Below are positions 1 to 7,901 of a stretch of 64,000 nucleotides of DNA, one piece after another; position 1 is the stretch's first letter; the number at the start of each line of letters is the position of its first letter. The position numbers and the translations under genes are program-made. Under the pieces are notes generated by a model, which did not search any database, was not told the DNA's origin, and worked only from the letters and a program-made list of their open reading frames with translations. The DNA is from Eubacteriales bacterium (GTDB lineage Bacteria > Bacillota > Clostridia > Oscillospirales > Oscillospiraceae): assembly GCA_030536515.1 (NCBI GenBank), contig JAUNPV010000007.1, positions 1 through 64,000 on the forward strand. The letters are read 5' to 3'.

Positions 1-32
1 CAGGATAATTAGGTATTATCCTGCATTCAAAA

Positions 33-533
33 ATGAATGTGATTTGCAAAACTAGGTTCGTTTGCCAAAGGGGATTAGATCGCGTATCAATTATTGGGAC
101 AGTGAAAACAAAGAAATGCTATGTTCAAGTGACACAAAATAAAGTATTCGTTCCATTGCATGAAGTTCATGGAGCGGCGGGCAGCAGCTTCAAGAAGACA
201 GTCTGCAAAACAGAAAAGCCTCCCGGATATACCGGGCCGCTTAGACAAGAGTTTTATTCCACGACATCAGACTTCGTGGTGATTCTGAAAAAGCCACACT
301 ATAACTTGAATAGTGTGACCATACAAGATACCACTCAAGTTTCCATCCAAGATAAGCGGCAGTCGGAATTGGTTGCATTCTGTGCAGAAGCTAGAAGCGG
401 GGATGAAATGCAGTAAGTTTTAGGGCTTGCTGATCGTGCCTATTTCATGTGCGCATACTTGGGACCTTTACTGGAATCAAGCAAACTTCAGATGACCATC
501 CCAGACAAAACGAATACGAATAGTAGGAAATAA
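33..533 (+). pseudogene. Decayed C-terminal end of an AlbA_2/RecG-like DNA-binding protein
   Basis: Reading through the in-frame stop at 414-416 gives a continuous C-terminus ending at 533. Visible elements are a Thr/Gln-rich linker (DTTQVSIQDKRQ), then ELVAFCAEARSGDEMQ, and after the stop LADRAYF, PLLESSKLQMTIPDK. This matches the usual tail of AlbA_2-domain proteins annotated as RecG-like transcriptional regulators, a winged-helix end ending in 'LPDKPNSRNQKY'-like text. The N-terminal ATP/DNA-binding part is missing, and the first 40 or so codons do not resemble the family. I infer a nonfunctional remnant at the edge of the island. Confidence 0.55.
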
Positions 534-581
534 GAATATATTAAAGTGGGAACACCCACATACGCAAATATAATAAATAGA

Positions 582-622
582 AGGTGCCTAGTTCGTTGTC
601 GAACGAAACTAGGCACCTTTTA
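582..622. terminator. Hairpin repeat, copy 1 (bidirectional terminator)
   Basis: Arms AGGTGCCTAGTT (582-593) and AACTAGGCACCT (607-618) pair perfectly and are followed by TTTT on the plus strand; the minus side is T-rich too. It can end the minus-strand zinc-ribbon gene whose stop is at 687. The hairpin plus about 30 bases after it (TTATTGATT..GGAAAC) is related to the copy at 2366-2430. The 534-686 interval holds nothing else recognisable. Confidence 0.75.
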
Positions 623-686
623 TTGATTGTGGAAACTTTCAGTTCTACAAGAGGTGTAAAATAAGTGATCTGTTTTCTTCCATTTG

Positions 687-875
687 CTATATCTTTGTCC
701 TTACGACCGGAGCTTTTTTGATTTGTTTACCTACAGCCTGCCGTTCCAAAGTAAACACCATGTCCGGTGTTCGCAGAAAATACCCAGTGTCTTTCTTCCA
801 GCTGATCCCGCACTTACAGTGCCGCAGACCAATAAACTGCTGCTTCATTTTTCTGCCACAGTTAGGACAAGTCAT
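687..875 (-). CDS. Small zinc-ribbon protein of mobile elements
   Basis: 62 residues, starting at ATG 875 with GAGG eight bases upstream. CPNCGRKMKQQ near the N-terminus followed by HCKCG gives a treble-clef/zinc-ribbon knuckle of four cysteines; the C-terminal half is basic (RQAVGKQIKKAPVVRTK). Small proteins of this sort are common on clostridial mobile elements and are usually unnamed. Likely a cytosolic nucleic-acid or protein-binding accessory. It sits with the HEPN gene between two hairpin repeats, but points the other way. Function not known. Confidence 0.6.
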   Translation of the reverse strand: MTCPNCGRKMKQQFIGLRHCKCGISWKKDTGYFLRTPDMVFTLERQAVGKQIKKAPVVRTKI

Positions 876-1346
876 GGTATTACCTCACAATCTGCGTTCG
901 CATTTTCCAAGGGGACTTCAAAGTGAATACAGTGATTCGGGTCTGTCGATTATGGCCAGATTTTTGGTGGATAACAATATCACAAATTGGTGGTTCTAGA
1001 AGTCCTTTCGTGCTACTATTATACACAGTGGTAGCACAAAAGTAAAATGGAATTGTTCTTGCACCGTCCAAATACTCAGGTCGGGCGGGAATCGCCTCCC
1101 GACCGACTCGAACCAAATCGACTGATAGACCAGGTGTTGAGTATCAAAATCAGGTGATTGAAATACCCAAAACAAGCGATTGAGCAGAAGATCACCGAGC
1201 TGAATTTGCACCAAACGATGAGAGTAAAATTCTTTTATTACTTGAGGTTGCCGGACTTGAACGCCTGTTTGGGCAGACAGATGTATGAAAACGATGAAAT
1301 GTGTATTATATAAACGCCACTCACAGAAATAAACTACAAAAAACTA
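876..1346. other. Gene-free AT-rich spacer
   Basis: I see no credible gene here. The only clear structure is a hairpin, GTGCTAC (1010-1016) with GTAGCAC (1031-1037), whose loop holds an ATTATAC that could serve as a -10 box for the minus-strand zinc-ribbon gene. Confidence 0.4.
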
Positions 1347-1375
1347 TTGCATTTTTGCAACTTATCGCATATAAT
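1347..1375 (+). promoter_or_regulatory. Promoter of the HEPN (AbiF-like) transcript
   Basis: TTGCAT at 1347-1352 and a perfect TATAAT at 1370-1375 are separated by 17 bases. Predicted transcription start is near 1382, so the RNA would begin almost directly with the hairpin at 1388-1425. Confidence 0.65.
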
Positions 1376-1381
1376 AATGCT

Positions 1382-1451
1382 AACAGAACCCGACACGCCT
1401 CTCAACGATGCGTACCATGTCGGGTCATTTAATTTATTGGGAGAAACTGCT
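1382..1451 (+). ncRNA. Structured 5' leader of the HEPN gene (candidate antitoxin-like RNA)
   Basis: Right after the predicted transcription start, ACCCGACA (1388-1395) pairs with TGTCGGGT (1418-1425); inside the loop CGC (1396-1398) can pair with GCG (1410-1412). The rest up to the start codon is AU-rich. AbiF-family HEPN proteins have been reported with associated structured RNAs, so this leader may be more than a simple 5' UTR; that is inference. Confidence 0.4.
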
Positions 1452-2318
1452 ATGGAGAAGCAGCAGGAGCCGCTGGGCGTGGCCGAACAGATTGGAAATC
1501 TGAAGGCGCTGAACCTTATCATCGCAGACGAGGACTATGCAGCGCAGTTTCTCAATGATGTTTCGTACTTCCGTTTCATCAAGGCGTACAGCCTGGGGCT
1601 GAAGCCTAAGAATGGCTGCTATTACGACGGCGTGACCTTTGAGCAGCTTGTGGAGCTGTACCTGTTCAATGCCAACTTCCGGCAGATGCTGTTTGCTCAG
1701 ATCGAGCGGATCGAAGTCAATCTCCGCTGCCGACTGTCCAATTATTTCTCTGTCAAGTATGGCATTCTGGGATATAAGGACAGTGCAAACTTCGCTGATG
1801 CCGTATACCACTCGGCCTTCCTGGCAGACATTGAGGCTGAGATCAGCCGCAACCGCCGGGCTCCTTTCATCAAGAACTTCCAGTCTAATTATGAAGACGG
1901 TGGGATCCCATTCTATGCTCTGGTTGAGGTATTCAGCTTCGGTACCCTATCCAAGTTCTTCAAGAATCTGAACAACCCGGATAAGAAGGCCATCGCCGCT
2001 ACCTATGGCATCGGCTACCCCTACTTCGAGAGCTGGATTGAAAGCATTGCCTATGTCCGCAATCTCTGTGCCCACTATGGACGGCTGTACAACGCCAAGC
2101 TGACCAAGACTCCGAGACTGTACAAACAGGATGCCAGCCAGGGTGTCAGTTCCATCCGTGTATTTGGTACTCTGGTCTGCATGAAGCACCTTCTCCCCGC
2201 TGACCACCACTGGCAGGATTTTGTGGATCAGATCGAACTGCTGTTTGAAAAATATCCTCATGTCCAGAAGGGGACGATGGGATTTCCGGAAAATTGGAAG
2301 GACATACTTTGTTATTAA
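1452..2318 (+). CDS. Abi_2/AbiF-type HEPN ribonuclease toxin
   Basis: 288 residues. The start at 1452 (MEKQQEP) follows GGGAG at a good distance; an upstream TTG lies inside the promoter and is not used. The protein resembles Abi_2 (AbiD/AbiF) phage-abortive-infection proteins: an N-terminal motif DVSYFRFIKAYSL, IERIEVNLRCRL in the middle, and the HEPN catalytic motif R-N-L-C-A-H near residues 202-208. HEPN proteins of this family are RNA-cleaving toxins that stop growth upon phage attack. No protein antitoxin is adjacent; the structured leader is the only candidate partner. The gene is GC-richer than the spacer around it and lies between two hairpin repeats, which suggests it arrived as a cassette. 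Confidence 0.8.
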   Translation: MEKQQEPLGVAEQIGNLKALNLIIADEDYAAQFLNDVSYFRFIKAYSLGLKPKNGCYYDGVTFEQLVELYLFNANFRQMLFAQIERIEVNLRCRLSNYFSVKYGILGYKDSANFADAVYHSAFLADIEAEISRNRRAPFIKNFQSNYEDGGIPFYALVEVFSFGTLSKFFKNLNNPDKKAIAATYGIGYPYFESWIESIAYVRNLCAHYGRLYNAKLTKTPRLYKQDASQGVSSIRVFGTLVCMKHLLPADHHWQDFVDQIELLFEKYPHVQKGTMGFPENWKDILCY

Positions 2319-2365
2319 ATAGGGGCAAAATCTAACCTTATATTTAATCGTTGCCATGGTGAATT

Positions 2366-2405
2366 AGGTGCCCGGTTCAATTTTGAAAGGACCGGGTGCC
2401 TTTAT
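2366..2405 (+). terminator. Hairpin repeat, copy 2 (terminator after the HEPN gene)
   Basis: GGTGCCCGGT (2367-2376) pairs with ACCGGGTGCC (2391-2400) with two G-U pairs, followed by TTTA. Loop and downstream bases (TTTATTGATT, GGAAAC) match copy 1 at 582. The right arm overlaps the GTG used as the parB start candidate, so this repeat sits at the junction between cassette and parB. Confidence 0.7.
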
Positions 2406-3481
2406 TGATTTCGGAAACCTCCGGCTCTGACGGGGAAGGTGCCCTGCAAAAAAGCTTTAGCTTTAAGTATCGAGCGAAGCGAGCAACTAACAAGGCACTT
2501 GCAAGTTTGCACCGCAAGCCTGCCAAGGCCGCCCCAGAGGGAAAGGCTCCCATCCAGCCGGAAACACCCCCGGCTCCTGCCGAGGCTCCCCGCCCGGGTA
2601 AGGACGAGCAGATCGTCTACTTGAAGCTGTCCGACCTTCACGCTTTCAAGAACCATCCGTTCCAAGTCCGCAACGACGAGGAAATGAAAGCAATGGTTTC
2701 CAGCGTCAAGGACAAGGGCGTTACACAGCCAGCTATCGTCCGTCCGCTTGAAGGCGGCGGCTATGAGATCGTGTCCGGCCACCGCCGCCAGAAGGCCAGC
2801 GAGCTTGCCGGATTTACGGATATGCCTTGTATCGTCCGCAACCTGACGGATGAACAGGCCATCACGCAGATGGTTGAGGACAACATGAACCAGCGTGAGA
2901 ACATCCTGCCGAGCGAAAAGGCCAAGGCCCTGAAAATGCAGTTGGAGGCGATCAAGCATCAGGGAGCCAAGGACTTCACTTCGGGCCAACTTGACCCGAA
3001 GGATGCCGGGCGGCGTTCCAACGAGGTCGTGGCCGAGCGTAACAAGATGACCGTCAAGCAGGTTCAGCGGTACATCAAGCTCAATGACCTTGTGCCGGAG
3101 CTTTCCAAGATGATGGACGAGGGACAGATTAAATTCACGCCTGCGGTGGAGCTGTCCTACATCAAGCCCAAGAACCAGAAATACATTGCGGTTGCCATCG
3201 AGAGCGAGGTTGCCGCCCCTTCTCTTTCACAGGCCCAGCGGATGCGGGAGCTTGACCAGAAGGGCGTCCTCAATGGCGATGTGATTGACGGAATTATGAT
3301 GGAGGATAAAAAGGAGGTAGACAAAGTGATCTTGACAGGTGCAGAGCTGGGAAAATATTTTGGAAAGGAAACCACCCCGAGGGAAATGAAAGACCAGATC
3401 ATCAAGCTGCTGGATGACTGGAAGGGCCAGCAGAAGGAAGTTGCCAAGCCAGAGAAAAAGGCTCCCGAAGCAGAGAAGTAA
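2396..3481 (+). CDS. parB: ParB/Spo0J-like partition protein
   Basis: About 360 residues. After a Pro/Ala-rich N-terminal tail comes a ParB nuclease-like domain: LKLSDLHAFKNHPF, then the CTP/DNA-binding motif GHRRQKASELAG near residue 128, then MVEDNMNQRENILPSEKA, and a KorB/HTH region (AERNKMTVKQVQRYIKL). ParB proteins bind centromere-like sites and spread with CTP; on integrative elements they help maintenance or regulate transcription. No parA is next to it. The true N-terminus is uncertain: the first ~35 codons run through a hairpin repeat and look foreign, and natural homologues begin close to KRATNKALASLHRKP. One copy of the element's palindrome lies in frame inside the gene (encoding SGQLDPKD). 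Followed at once by a second copy. Confidence 0.85.
   Translation: MPLLISETSGSDGEGALQKSFSFKYRAKRATNKALASLHRKPAKAAPEGKAPIQPETPPAPAEAPRPGKDEQIVYLKLSDLHAFKNHPFQVRNDEEMKAMVSSVKDKGVTQPAIVRPLEGGGYEIVSGHRRQKASELAGFTDMPCIVRNLTDEQAITQMVEDNMNQRENILPSEKAKALKMQLEAIKHQGAKDFTSGQLDPKDAGRRSNEVVAERNKMTVKQVQRYIKLNDLVPELSKMMDEGQIKFTPAVELSYIKPKNQKYIAVAIESEVAAPSLSQAQRMRELDQKGVLNGDVIDGIMMEDKKEVDKVILTGAELGKYFGKETTPREMKDQIIKLLDDWKGQQKEVAKPEKKAPEAEK
2980..3000. repeat. Element palindrome copy 1 (inside parB)
   Basis: TCGGGCCAACTTGACCCGA with one mismatch to the perfect palindrome TCGGGCCAASTTGGCCCGA. It is read in frame as SGQLDPK between the ParB core and its HTH. Confidence 0.8.
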
Positions 3482-3488
3482 AGCAGGC

Positions 3489-3509
3489 TTCGGGCCAAGT
3501 TGACCCGAA
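3489..3509. repeat. Element palindrome copy 2
   Basis: TCGGGCCAAGTTGACCCGA, eight bases after the parB stop codon. Confidence 0.8.
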
Positions 3510-3514
3510 GATAT

Positions 3515-3533
3515 GCGGGGCTCTGCCCCGCAC
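3515..3533. repeat. GC-rich hairpin
   Basis: TGCGGGGC and GCCCCGCA pair around TCT. Part of a dense run of hairpins between parB and the next gene. Confidence 0.6.
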
Positions 3534-3539
3534 CCCGAA

Positions 3540-3703
3540 GCTCAAAGGATATTAAATATTCCCCGTCGCCGGGTCTTTCTTTAGCATAGCCGGGAAAATC
3601 AGTCAAGGGCCAGCCGCCATTGGCGGTGCGAAGCACCCTTGACGGATTTCTCCCGGTTATGCTTTCAGGCGGCAAGCGACGGGGATATAAAATTCCTTTG
3701 AGC
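3540..3703. ncRNA. Long inverted-repeat element (candidate structured RNA or cruciform)
   Basis: The outermost arms GCTCAAAGGA (3540-3549) and TCCTTTGAGC (3694-3703) are perfect. Inside, ATTCCCCGTCGC pairs with GCGACGGGGAT, AGCATAGCCGGGA with TCCCGGTTATGCT, and AGTCAAGGG with CCCTTGAC; the tip carries GCCGCC/GGCGGT. The two arms together span nearly all 164 bases. It is noncoding and lies 58 bases after parB, ahead of the DUF/ardA pair. Function unknown; a regulatory RNA or a DNA-level site are both possible. Confidence 0.7.
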
Positions 3704-3707
3704 CGTC

Positions 3708-3731
3708 CCCCTTCCCGAGAACGGGAAGGGG
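3708..3731. repeat. Perfect GC-rich hairpin upstream of the DUF4406-like gene
   Basis: CCCCTTCCCG and CGGGAAGGGG pair around AGAA. There is no T-run, so it is not a typical terminator on the plus strand. Confidence 0.65.
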
Positions 3732-3787
3732 CGGAGGGGTTGGGCTGACCCTTGCGTAAACAAACACAGGAAGGAGGCATTTCTAAC

Positions 3788-4138
3788 ATGAAACGACCTT
3801 TAGCATATATTACCGCCGCATGGAGCGGCAATCCCGAAAAGGACACGGAACAGGCGGCCCGCTACTGCCGGGAGGCATACGAAGCGGGCTTTTCTCCTGT
3901 CTGCCCGGTGCTCTACCTGCCGCTGTTCCTCAATGACGCTATCCCCGAGGAACATAAGAATGGGATTGATATGCGCCGGGATATGCTCCGCAGGGCCCGG
4001 GTGCTGGTGGTCTGCGGCAGTATCGTGGACGAGGATGTAAAGAATGATATTGCCATCGCCGGGCGGCTGAACATCACAGCCACCACCCTTGACGGTATCC
4101 TTACGGTCAGACAACAGGGCCGGAACAGCGATGTTTGA
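3788..4138 (+). CDS. DUF4406/DUF7768-like protein
   Basis: 116 residues; start at 3788 preceded by AAGGAGG ten bases upstream. LAYITAAWSGNPEKDTEQAARYCREAYEAGFSP resembles the nucleotide-binding, deoxyribosyltransferase-like fold of DUF4406/DUF7768 proteins, which are frequent on Firmicute conjugative elements near ardA and the relaxase. Conserved-looking Asp/Arg (DMRRDML) and VVCGS follow. Its enzymatic activity is not established. The stop overlaps the start of ardA by 8 bases, so both are translated from one message. Confidence 0.65.
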   Translation: MKRPLAYITAAWSGNPEKDTEQAARYCREAYEAGFSPVCPVLYLPLFLNDAIPEEHKNGIDMRRDMLRRARVLVVCGSIVDEDVKNDIAIAGRLNITATTLDGILTVRQQGRNSDV

Positions 4139-4544
4139 AGCCTATGTAACTAATCTGGGGCTTTACCCGGAGTATGGTATAGAAGTCGGGGAATACCTGA
4201 AATTCCCCACTACCAAGGAGGAAGTGCAGGCACTTTTCTCCCGGATCGGCATTGACGGAAAGCGCTATGATGAATACTTCATCACGAATTATGAAAGTGA
4301 TGTGCTGGGGCTCTCTGATTACCTTGGCGAGTACGAAAGCCTTGACGAGCTGAACTTTCTGGCCCATCTTCTTGAAGAAATGGAGCCCGGGGAGTTGGAA
4401 AAATTAGAGGCGGTCATGGATTTTGGGGAACACACAGACAGCGTGAAGGACTTGATCAACCTGACCCAGAACCTTGACTGCTATGAGTTCTATCCCGGGA
4501 TTGAGGATGAAGAAGCTCTTGGCCGGATGTACATAAGTCGCTGA
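4131..4544 (+). pseudogene. ardA: Antirestriction protein ArdA, truncated by an insertion
   Basis: 137 residues remain, starting MFEAYVTNLGLY. Recognisable ArdA text: GEYLKFPTT, LGEYESLDELNFLAHLLEEM, TGSVKD-like DSVKDLINLTQNLDCYEFYPGI. ArdA mimics B-form DNA with acidic residues and blocks type I restriction enzymes; this piece is strongly acidic as expected. Family members run to about 160-170 residues; here the frame breaks after EEALGRMYISR, where group II intron sequence begins. The lost tail carries the dimer/anti-modification end of the protein, so activity may be reduced or lost. Confidence 0.8.
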
Positions 4545-4558
4545 TTTTTATAATTAAA

Positions 4559-4820
4559 AGAATTCTGACAGCACCTATAAGAATGCCTGATAATTCAACA
4601 GTCATACCTGATAAAGGTACACCTCAGGGCGGAATTATTTCTCCGCTATTAGCTAATATCGTACTAAATGAGCTGGACTGGTGGGTGTCAAGTCAATGGG
4701 AAGAAAATCCTATTGCTGTAAGCAGAGGGCGAGAAAGAATTATCGGTAAAACAAAGGTATTTGATAAAAGCCACGGATACAGGCTGATGAAAAATACAGA
4801 TATGAAAGAAATAAAGGAAG
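4559..4820 (+). pseudogene. Group II intron reverse transcriptase fragment
   Basis: The frame reads LTAPIRMPDNSTVIPDKG, then TPQGGIISPLLANIVLNELD and WWVSSQWE. This is the RT-4 block of group II intron maturases of the LtrA type. It stops after KNTDMKE, just before the YADD catalytic block would appear, and the X, D and endonuclease domains are absent. No intron ribozyme domains V/VI are visible. The piece is wedged between a truncated ardA and a relaxase without its N-terminus, so it marks a deletion scar. An ATG at 4583 opens a short ORF that runs on out of frame into the relaxase and is not a gene. Confidence 0.8.
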
Positions 4821-6072
4821 AATTGAATTTCTTTTATGGAAAAGTAAGTACAAGGCAACCACAGGCCGGGAGCAGACGATAGACAAAGATGTGCTGTGCT
4901 ATCAAATCCGCCAGTCCTTCCTTCCCGGGGAGATCACGCCGGAAGAAGCCAACCGTATTGGCTACGAGCTGGCTATGCGCTGGACAAAGGGGAAGCACCA
5001 ATTTATTGTTACCACTCATACGGACACCGCCCACGTTCATAATCATATTTACTACAATTCCACCAGCCTTGACTTCTCCCGGAAATACCGGGACTTCCTT
5101 GGCTCTGCCCGGGCTCTGCGAAAACTGTCGGATACCATCTGCCTTGAAAATGGCCTGTCCATTGTCAAGCACCCCAAGCTGAAAAGTCAGGGGAAGTTCA
5201 AGCACTATGGAGAATGGGCGGCGGGCCGGGACAGACCGCTGAATTATCAGCAAAAGCTGTGCATCGCCATTGACGCCGCTCTTGAAAAATGCCCCGCCGA
5301 CCTTCCTGCGTTCCTCTCTCTGATGGAGCAGGCAGGCTATGAAGTCAAACAGCAACGGGGCGTGATTAGTTTCCGGGCTCCCGGTCAGGAACGCTTTACC
5401 CGTCTGCGGGCCGCTACTCTTGGAAAAGGATACGGTCAGGCCGAAATAGAGGCGGCTATCGCTGGCTCTCATAAGCGCACCGGGCAGAACCGCCGCAAGG
5501 TTAGTCTGGCTATCGACATTCAATCCAAGCTCCAAGGAAAAGGGCCGGGATATGAACGGTGGGCCAAGGTATTCAACCTAAAACAAATGGCCGCCGCCCT
5601 TGCATATTTGCAGGACAACGACCTTCTGGAATATGAGCAGTTGGAGAAAAAAGCGGCTTCGGCAACGGAGCGTTTTCATACTCTGTCCAACCAGATCAAG
5701 CGCATCGAAACATCCTTGCAGACGAACCGGGAATTGAAGGCGGCAACGGTACAGTATGCCAAAACCCGCCCCGTATTTGAGAAGTACAAGGCCAGCAAGT
5801 ACAGCCGGAAATTTCTTGCAGAGCATGAGGCAGATATTGAGCTTTACCGGGCGGCCTGTGCCGATTTCAGAGCTATCCTTGGAGGGGCGAAGCTCCCAAA
5901 GATGGACGCACTCAAAGAGGATAGCCATAGATTGACCGAACAGAAAAAGAAGCTCTATGCCGAGTACCGCAAGGCAAAGCAGGATATGCAGGAGGTCACG
6001 ACGGTCAAGGCTAATATTGATTATCTGCTGGGTTATGCGGAGCCGGGCAGAAAAAAGGAACAGGAGCGATAA
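4821..6072 (+). pseudogene. MobA/VirD2-type relaxase lacking its N-terminus
   Basis: From about 4821 the frame reads IEFLLWKSKYKATTGREQ, then CYQIRQSF, PGEITPEEANRIGYELA and the metal-binding triad of the relaxase (HTDTAHVHNHIYYNSTS, near 5015-5060). The first ~60-80 residues, including the catalytic tyrosine region, are missing and replaced by group II intron sequence. The C-terminal half is charged and coiled-coil-like (TERFHTLSNQIKRIETSLQ). MOBP-type relaxases nick oriT to start conjugative transfer. A GTG at 4891 (weak context) could start a 393-residue remnant, which would lack the nucleophile. The element is probably unable to mobilise itself. Confidence 0.85.
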
Positions 6073-6077
6073 TTTAC

Positions 6078-6098
6078 CTCGGGCCAAGTTGGCCCGAA
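6078..6098. repeat. Element palindrome copy 3
   Basis: Perfect TCGGGCCAAGTTGGCCCGA, six bases after the relaxase stop codon. Confidence 0.85.
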
Positions 6099-6175
6099 GC
6101 CGAAAAATGAAGATATTTTACAAGCCTTTTGAAAAATGGAGTGGTAAAATAATAATCGTTAAGGAGGAAACGCAC

Positions 6176-7015
6176 ATGAAGAAAGAAACAAGAACCGTAG
6201 TTTATGATGATGAATTGCGGATAGAAGCCTATCGCTTTGAAGGAATTGTGCAGCCCTTCCCCAACCATTTCCATGAGTATTATGTGATTGGTTTTATTGA
6301 GGACGGAGAACGGGGTCTGTCCTGTAAAGGCCAAGAATATGTAATTACAAAAGGCAATATCATTCTGTTTAATCCGGGGGATAATCACGGATGTGTACAG
6401 AACGATGGCGGAACTTTAGATTACCGGGGATTCAATATCTCTAAGACAATCATGTTGGATTTGGCAGAGGAAGTGACTGGAAAGCGGATACTTCCCGGGT
6501 TTTCAGAAAATGTAATTTTTGATGAAGAAGTGACCTGCTATTTACGCCCGCTTCACGAAATGGTTATGGGCGGTTCCGGCGAGTTTGGAAAGGAAGAAAA
6601 TTTACTTCTTTTGCTGTCCCTGTTATTTCAGAGATATGGTCAGCCATTTGAAAGCTGTATTCCAGAGTGCCGGGAAGAAATTGAGAAAGCCTGTACCTTT
6701 ATGGAACAGCACTACGCCGAGCACATTTATTTAGACCAGATTTGCCGCTATGCCGGGCTTAGTAAATCCACTCTGCTTCGGGCATTTACAAAATCAAAAG
6801 GTGTGACCCCATACCTTTATCTGCAAAACATTCGTATTGGGGAAGCAAAGAAACTGTTGGAGCAAGGCGTAGCCCCGATTGAAGCGGCACTATCGACGGG
6901 ATTTTCTGACCAAAGCCACTTTACAAATTATTTCAACAGCTTTATCGGTCTTGCTCCCGGAATTTACCGTGACATTTTTAAGACCGAGACAGGAGGCGAT
7001 CAAAATGGAGAATAA
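6176..7015 (+). CDS. AraC-family transcriptional regulator
   Basis: 279 residues; start at 6176 behind AAGGAGG. The N-terminal half is a cupin-like sensor (FPNHFHEYYVIGFIEDG, GNIILFNPGDNHG); the C-terminal ~100 residues form the double HTH of AraC/XylS (LDQICRYAGLSKSTLLRAF, then AALSTGFSDQSHFTNYF and G-APGIYR). Its last codons overlap the transporter start by 11 bases, so it is the first gene of a four-gene operon with EamA, DUF2000 and ACT proteins and most likely controls it in response to an amino acid or analogue. Codon use is more AT-rich than the core genome. Confidence 0.9.
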   Translation: MKKETRTVVYDDELRIEAYRFEGIVQPFPNHFHEYYVIGFIEDGERGLSCKGQEYVITKGNIILFNPGDNHGCVQNDGGTLDYRGFNISKTIMLDLAEEVTGKRILPGFSENVIFDEEVTCYLRPLHEMVMGGSGEFGKEENLLLLLSLLFQRYGQPFESCIPECREEIEKACTFMEQHYAEHIYLDQICRYAGLSKSTLLRAFTKSKGVTPYLYLQNIRIGEAKKLLEQGVAPIEAALSTGFSDQSHFTNYFNSFIGLAPGIYRDIFKTETGGDQNGE

Positions 7016-7898
7016 ACAGACTGCCGGGCATTTATCAGCCCTGCTTACCATCATCATTTGGGGAACAACTTTTATTTCTACGAAAATTTTGCTGGTAGAT
7101 TTTCAGCCGGTAGAAATTTTGTTTTTCCGTTTTGTCATGGGCTTGCTGGTTCTGTTGTTGGTCTATCCACACCGCTTGGCGGGAACAACACGCAGTCAGG
7201 AAATTACTTTTGTTGCCGCTGGTTTCTGCGGAATTTGTATGTATTACCTGTTGGAAAACATAGCCCTGACCTATACGCTGGCCTCCAACGTAGGTGTCAT
7301 CATTTCTGTGGCTCCCTTTTTTACAGCGATTTTGACCCATCTGTTTTTGAAGGGCGAAGAAAAACTGCGGCCTAACTTTTTCATCGGCTTTGTCGTTGCT
7401 ATGGCCGGGATTTTTTTGATTAGTTTCAATGGCTCAAAATTGGAGTTAAACCCGGCTGGCGATCTTCTTGCTCTGCTGGCGGCTTTGGTATGGGCCTGTT
7501 ATTCCGTATTGACAAAGAAGATCAGCGGCTATGGCTACAATACCATTCTTACCACAAGACGGGTGTTCTTCTATGGTATCTTGTTTATGATACCAGCCCT
7601 GTTCCTGTTTGACTTTAAGCTGGAACTGACAAGGTTCGCTGACCCGGTTTATCTGTTCAATATCGTTTATTTGGGGCTGGGTGCCTCCGCTCTTTGTTTT
7701 GTCACTTGGAATTTTGCTGTCAAAGTGTTGGGAGCGGTCAAAACAAGCATTTATATTTACATGGTTCCGGTTATTACAGTAGGAACTTCGGTACTGATCT
7801 TACACGAAAAAATCACAATGCTGGCAAGTATCGGAACGGTCTTGACGTTAGCCGGACTGTTTCTTTCCGAAAGCAAGCTGTTTAAGAAAAGAGGCTGA
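7005..7898 (+). CDS. EamA/DMT-family transporter
   Basis: 297 residues, start at 7005 with AGGAGG 9-10 bases upstream inside the end of the araC-like gene. About ten hydrophobic helices in two EamA repeats; the first begins LLTIIIWGTTFISTKILL, the second after NPAGDLLALLAALVWACYSV. DMT permeases of this group usually export amino acids or related metabolites by proton antiport. The neighbours (ACT-domain protein, DUF2000) point to amino acid handling. Substrate not determinable from sequence. Confidence 0.88.
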   Translation: MENKQTAGHLSALLTIIIWGTTFISTKILLVDFQPVEILFFRFVMGLLVLLLVYPHRLAGTTRSQEITFVAAGFCGICMYYLLENIALTYTLASNVGVIISVAPFFTAILTHLFLKGEEKLRPNFFIGFVVAMAGIFLISFNGSKLELNPAGDLLALLAALVWACYSVLTKKISGYGYNTILTTRRVFFYGILFMIPALFLFDFKLELTRFADPVYLFNIVYLGLGASALCFVTWNFAVKVLGAVKTSIYIYMVPVITVGTSVLILHEKITMLASIGTVLTLAGLFLSESKLFKKRG

Positions 7899-7901
7899 AC
7901 A

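Noticed and set aside
880-1214. Two short minus-strand frames
   Set aside because: No ribosome binding site, biased composition, and overlap with hairpins.
1386-1426. CRISPR repeat upstream of the HEPN gene
   Set aside because: Only one copy; no repeat-spacer array in the window.
2366-2434. N-terminal 35 codons of parB as genuine protein
   Set aside because: They run through a hairpin repeat shared with 582-650, so the start is probably an artefact of insertion; kept only as the open frame.
4545-4890. Complete group II intron
   Set aside because: Only a ~90-residue RT piece; no YADD, maturase domain or ribozyme end.
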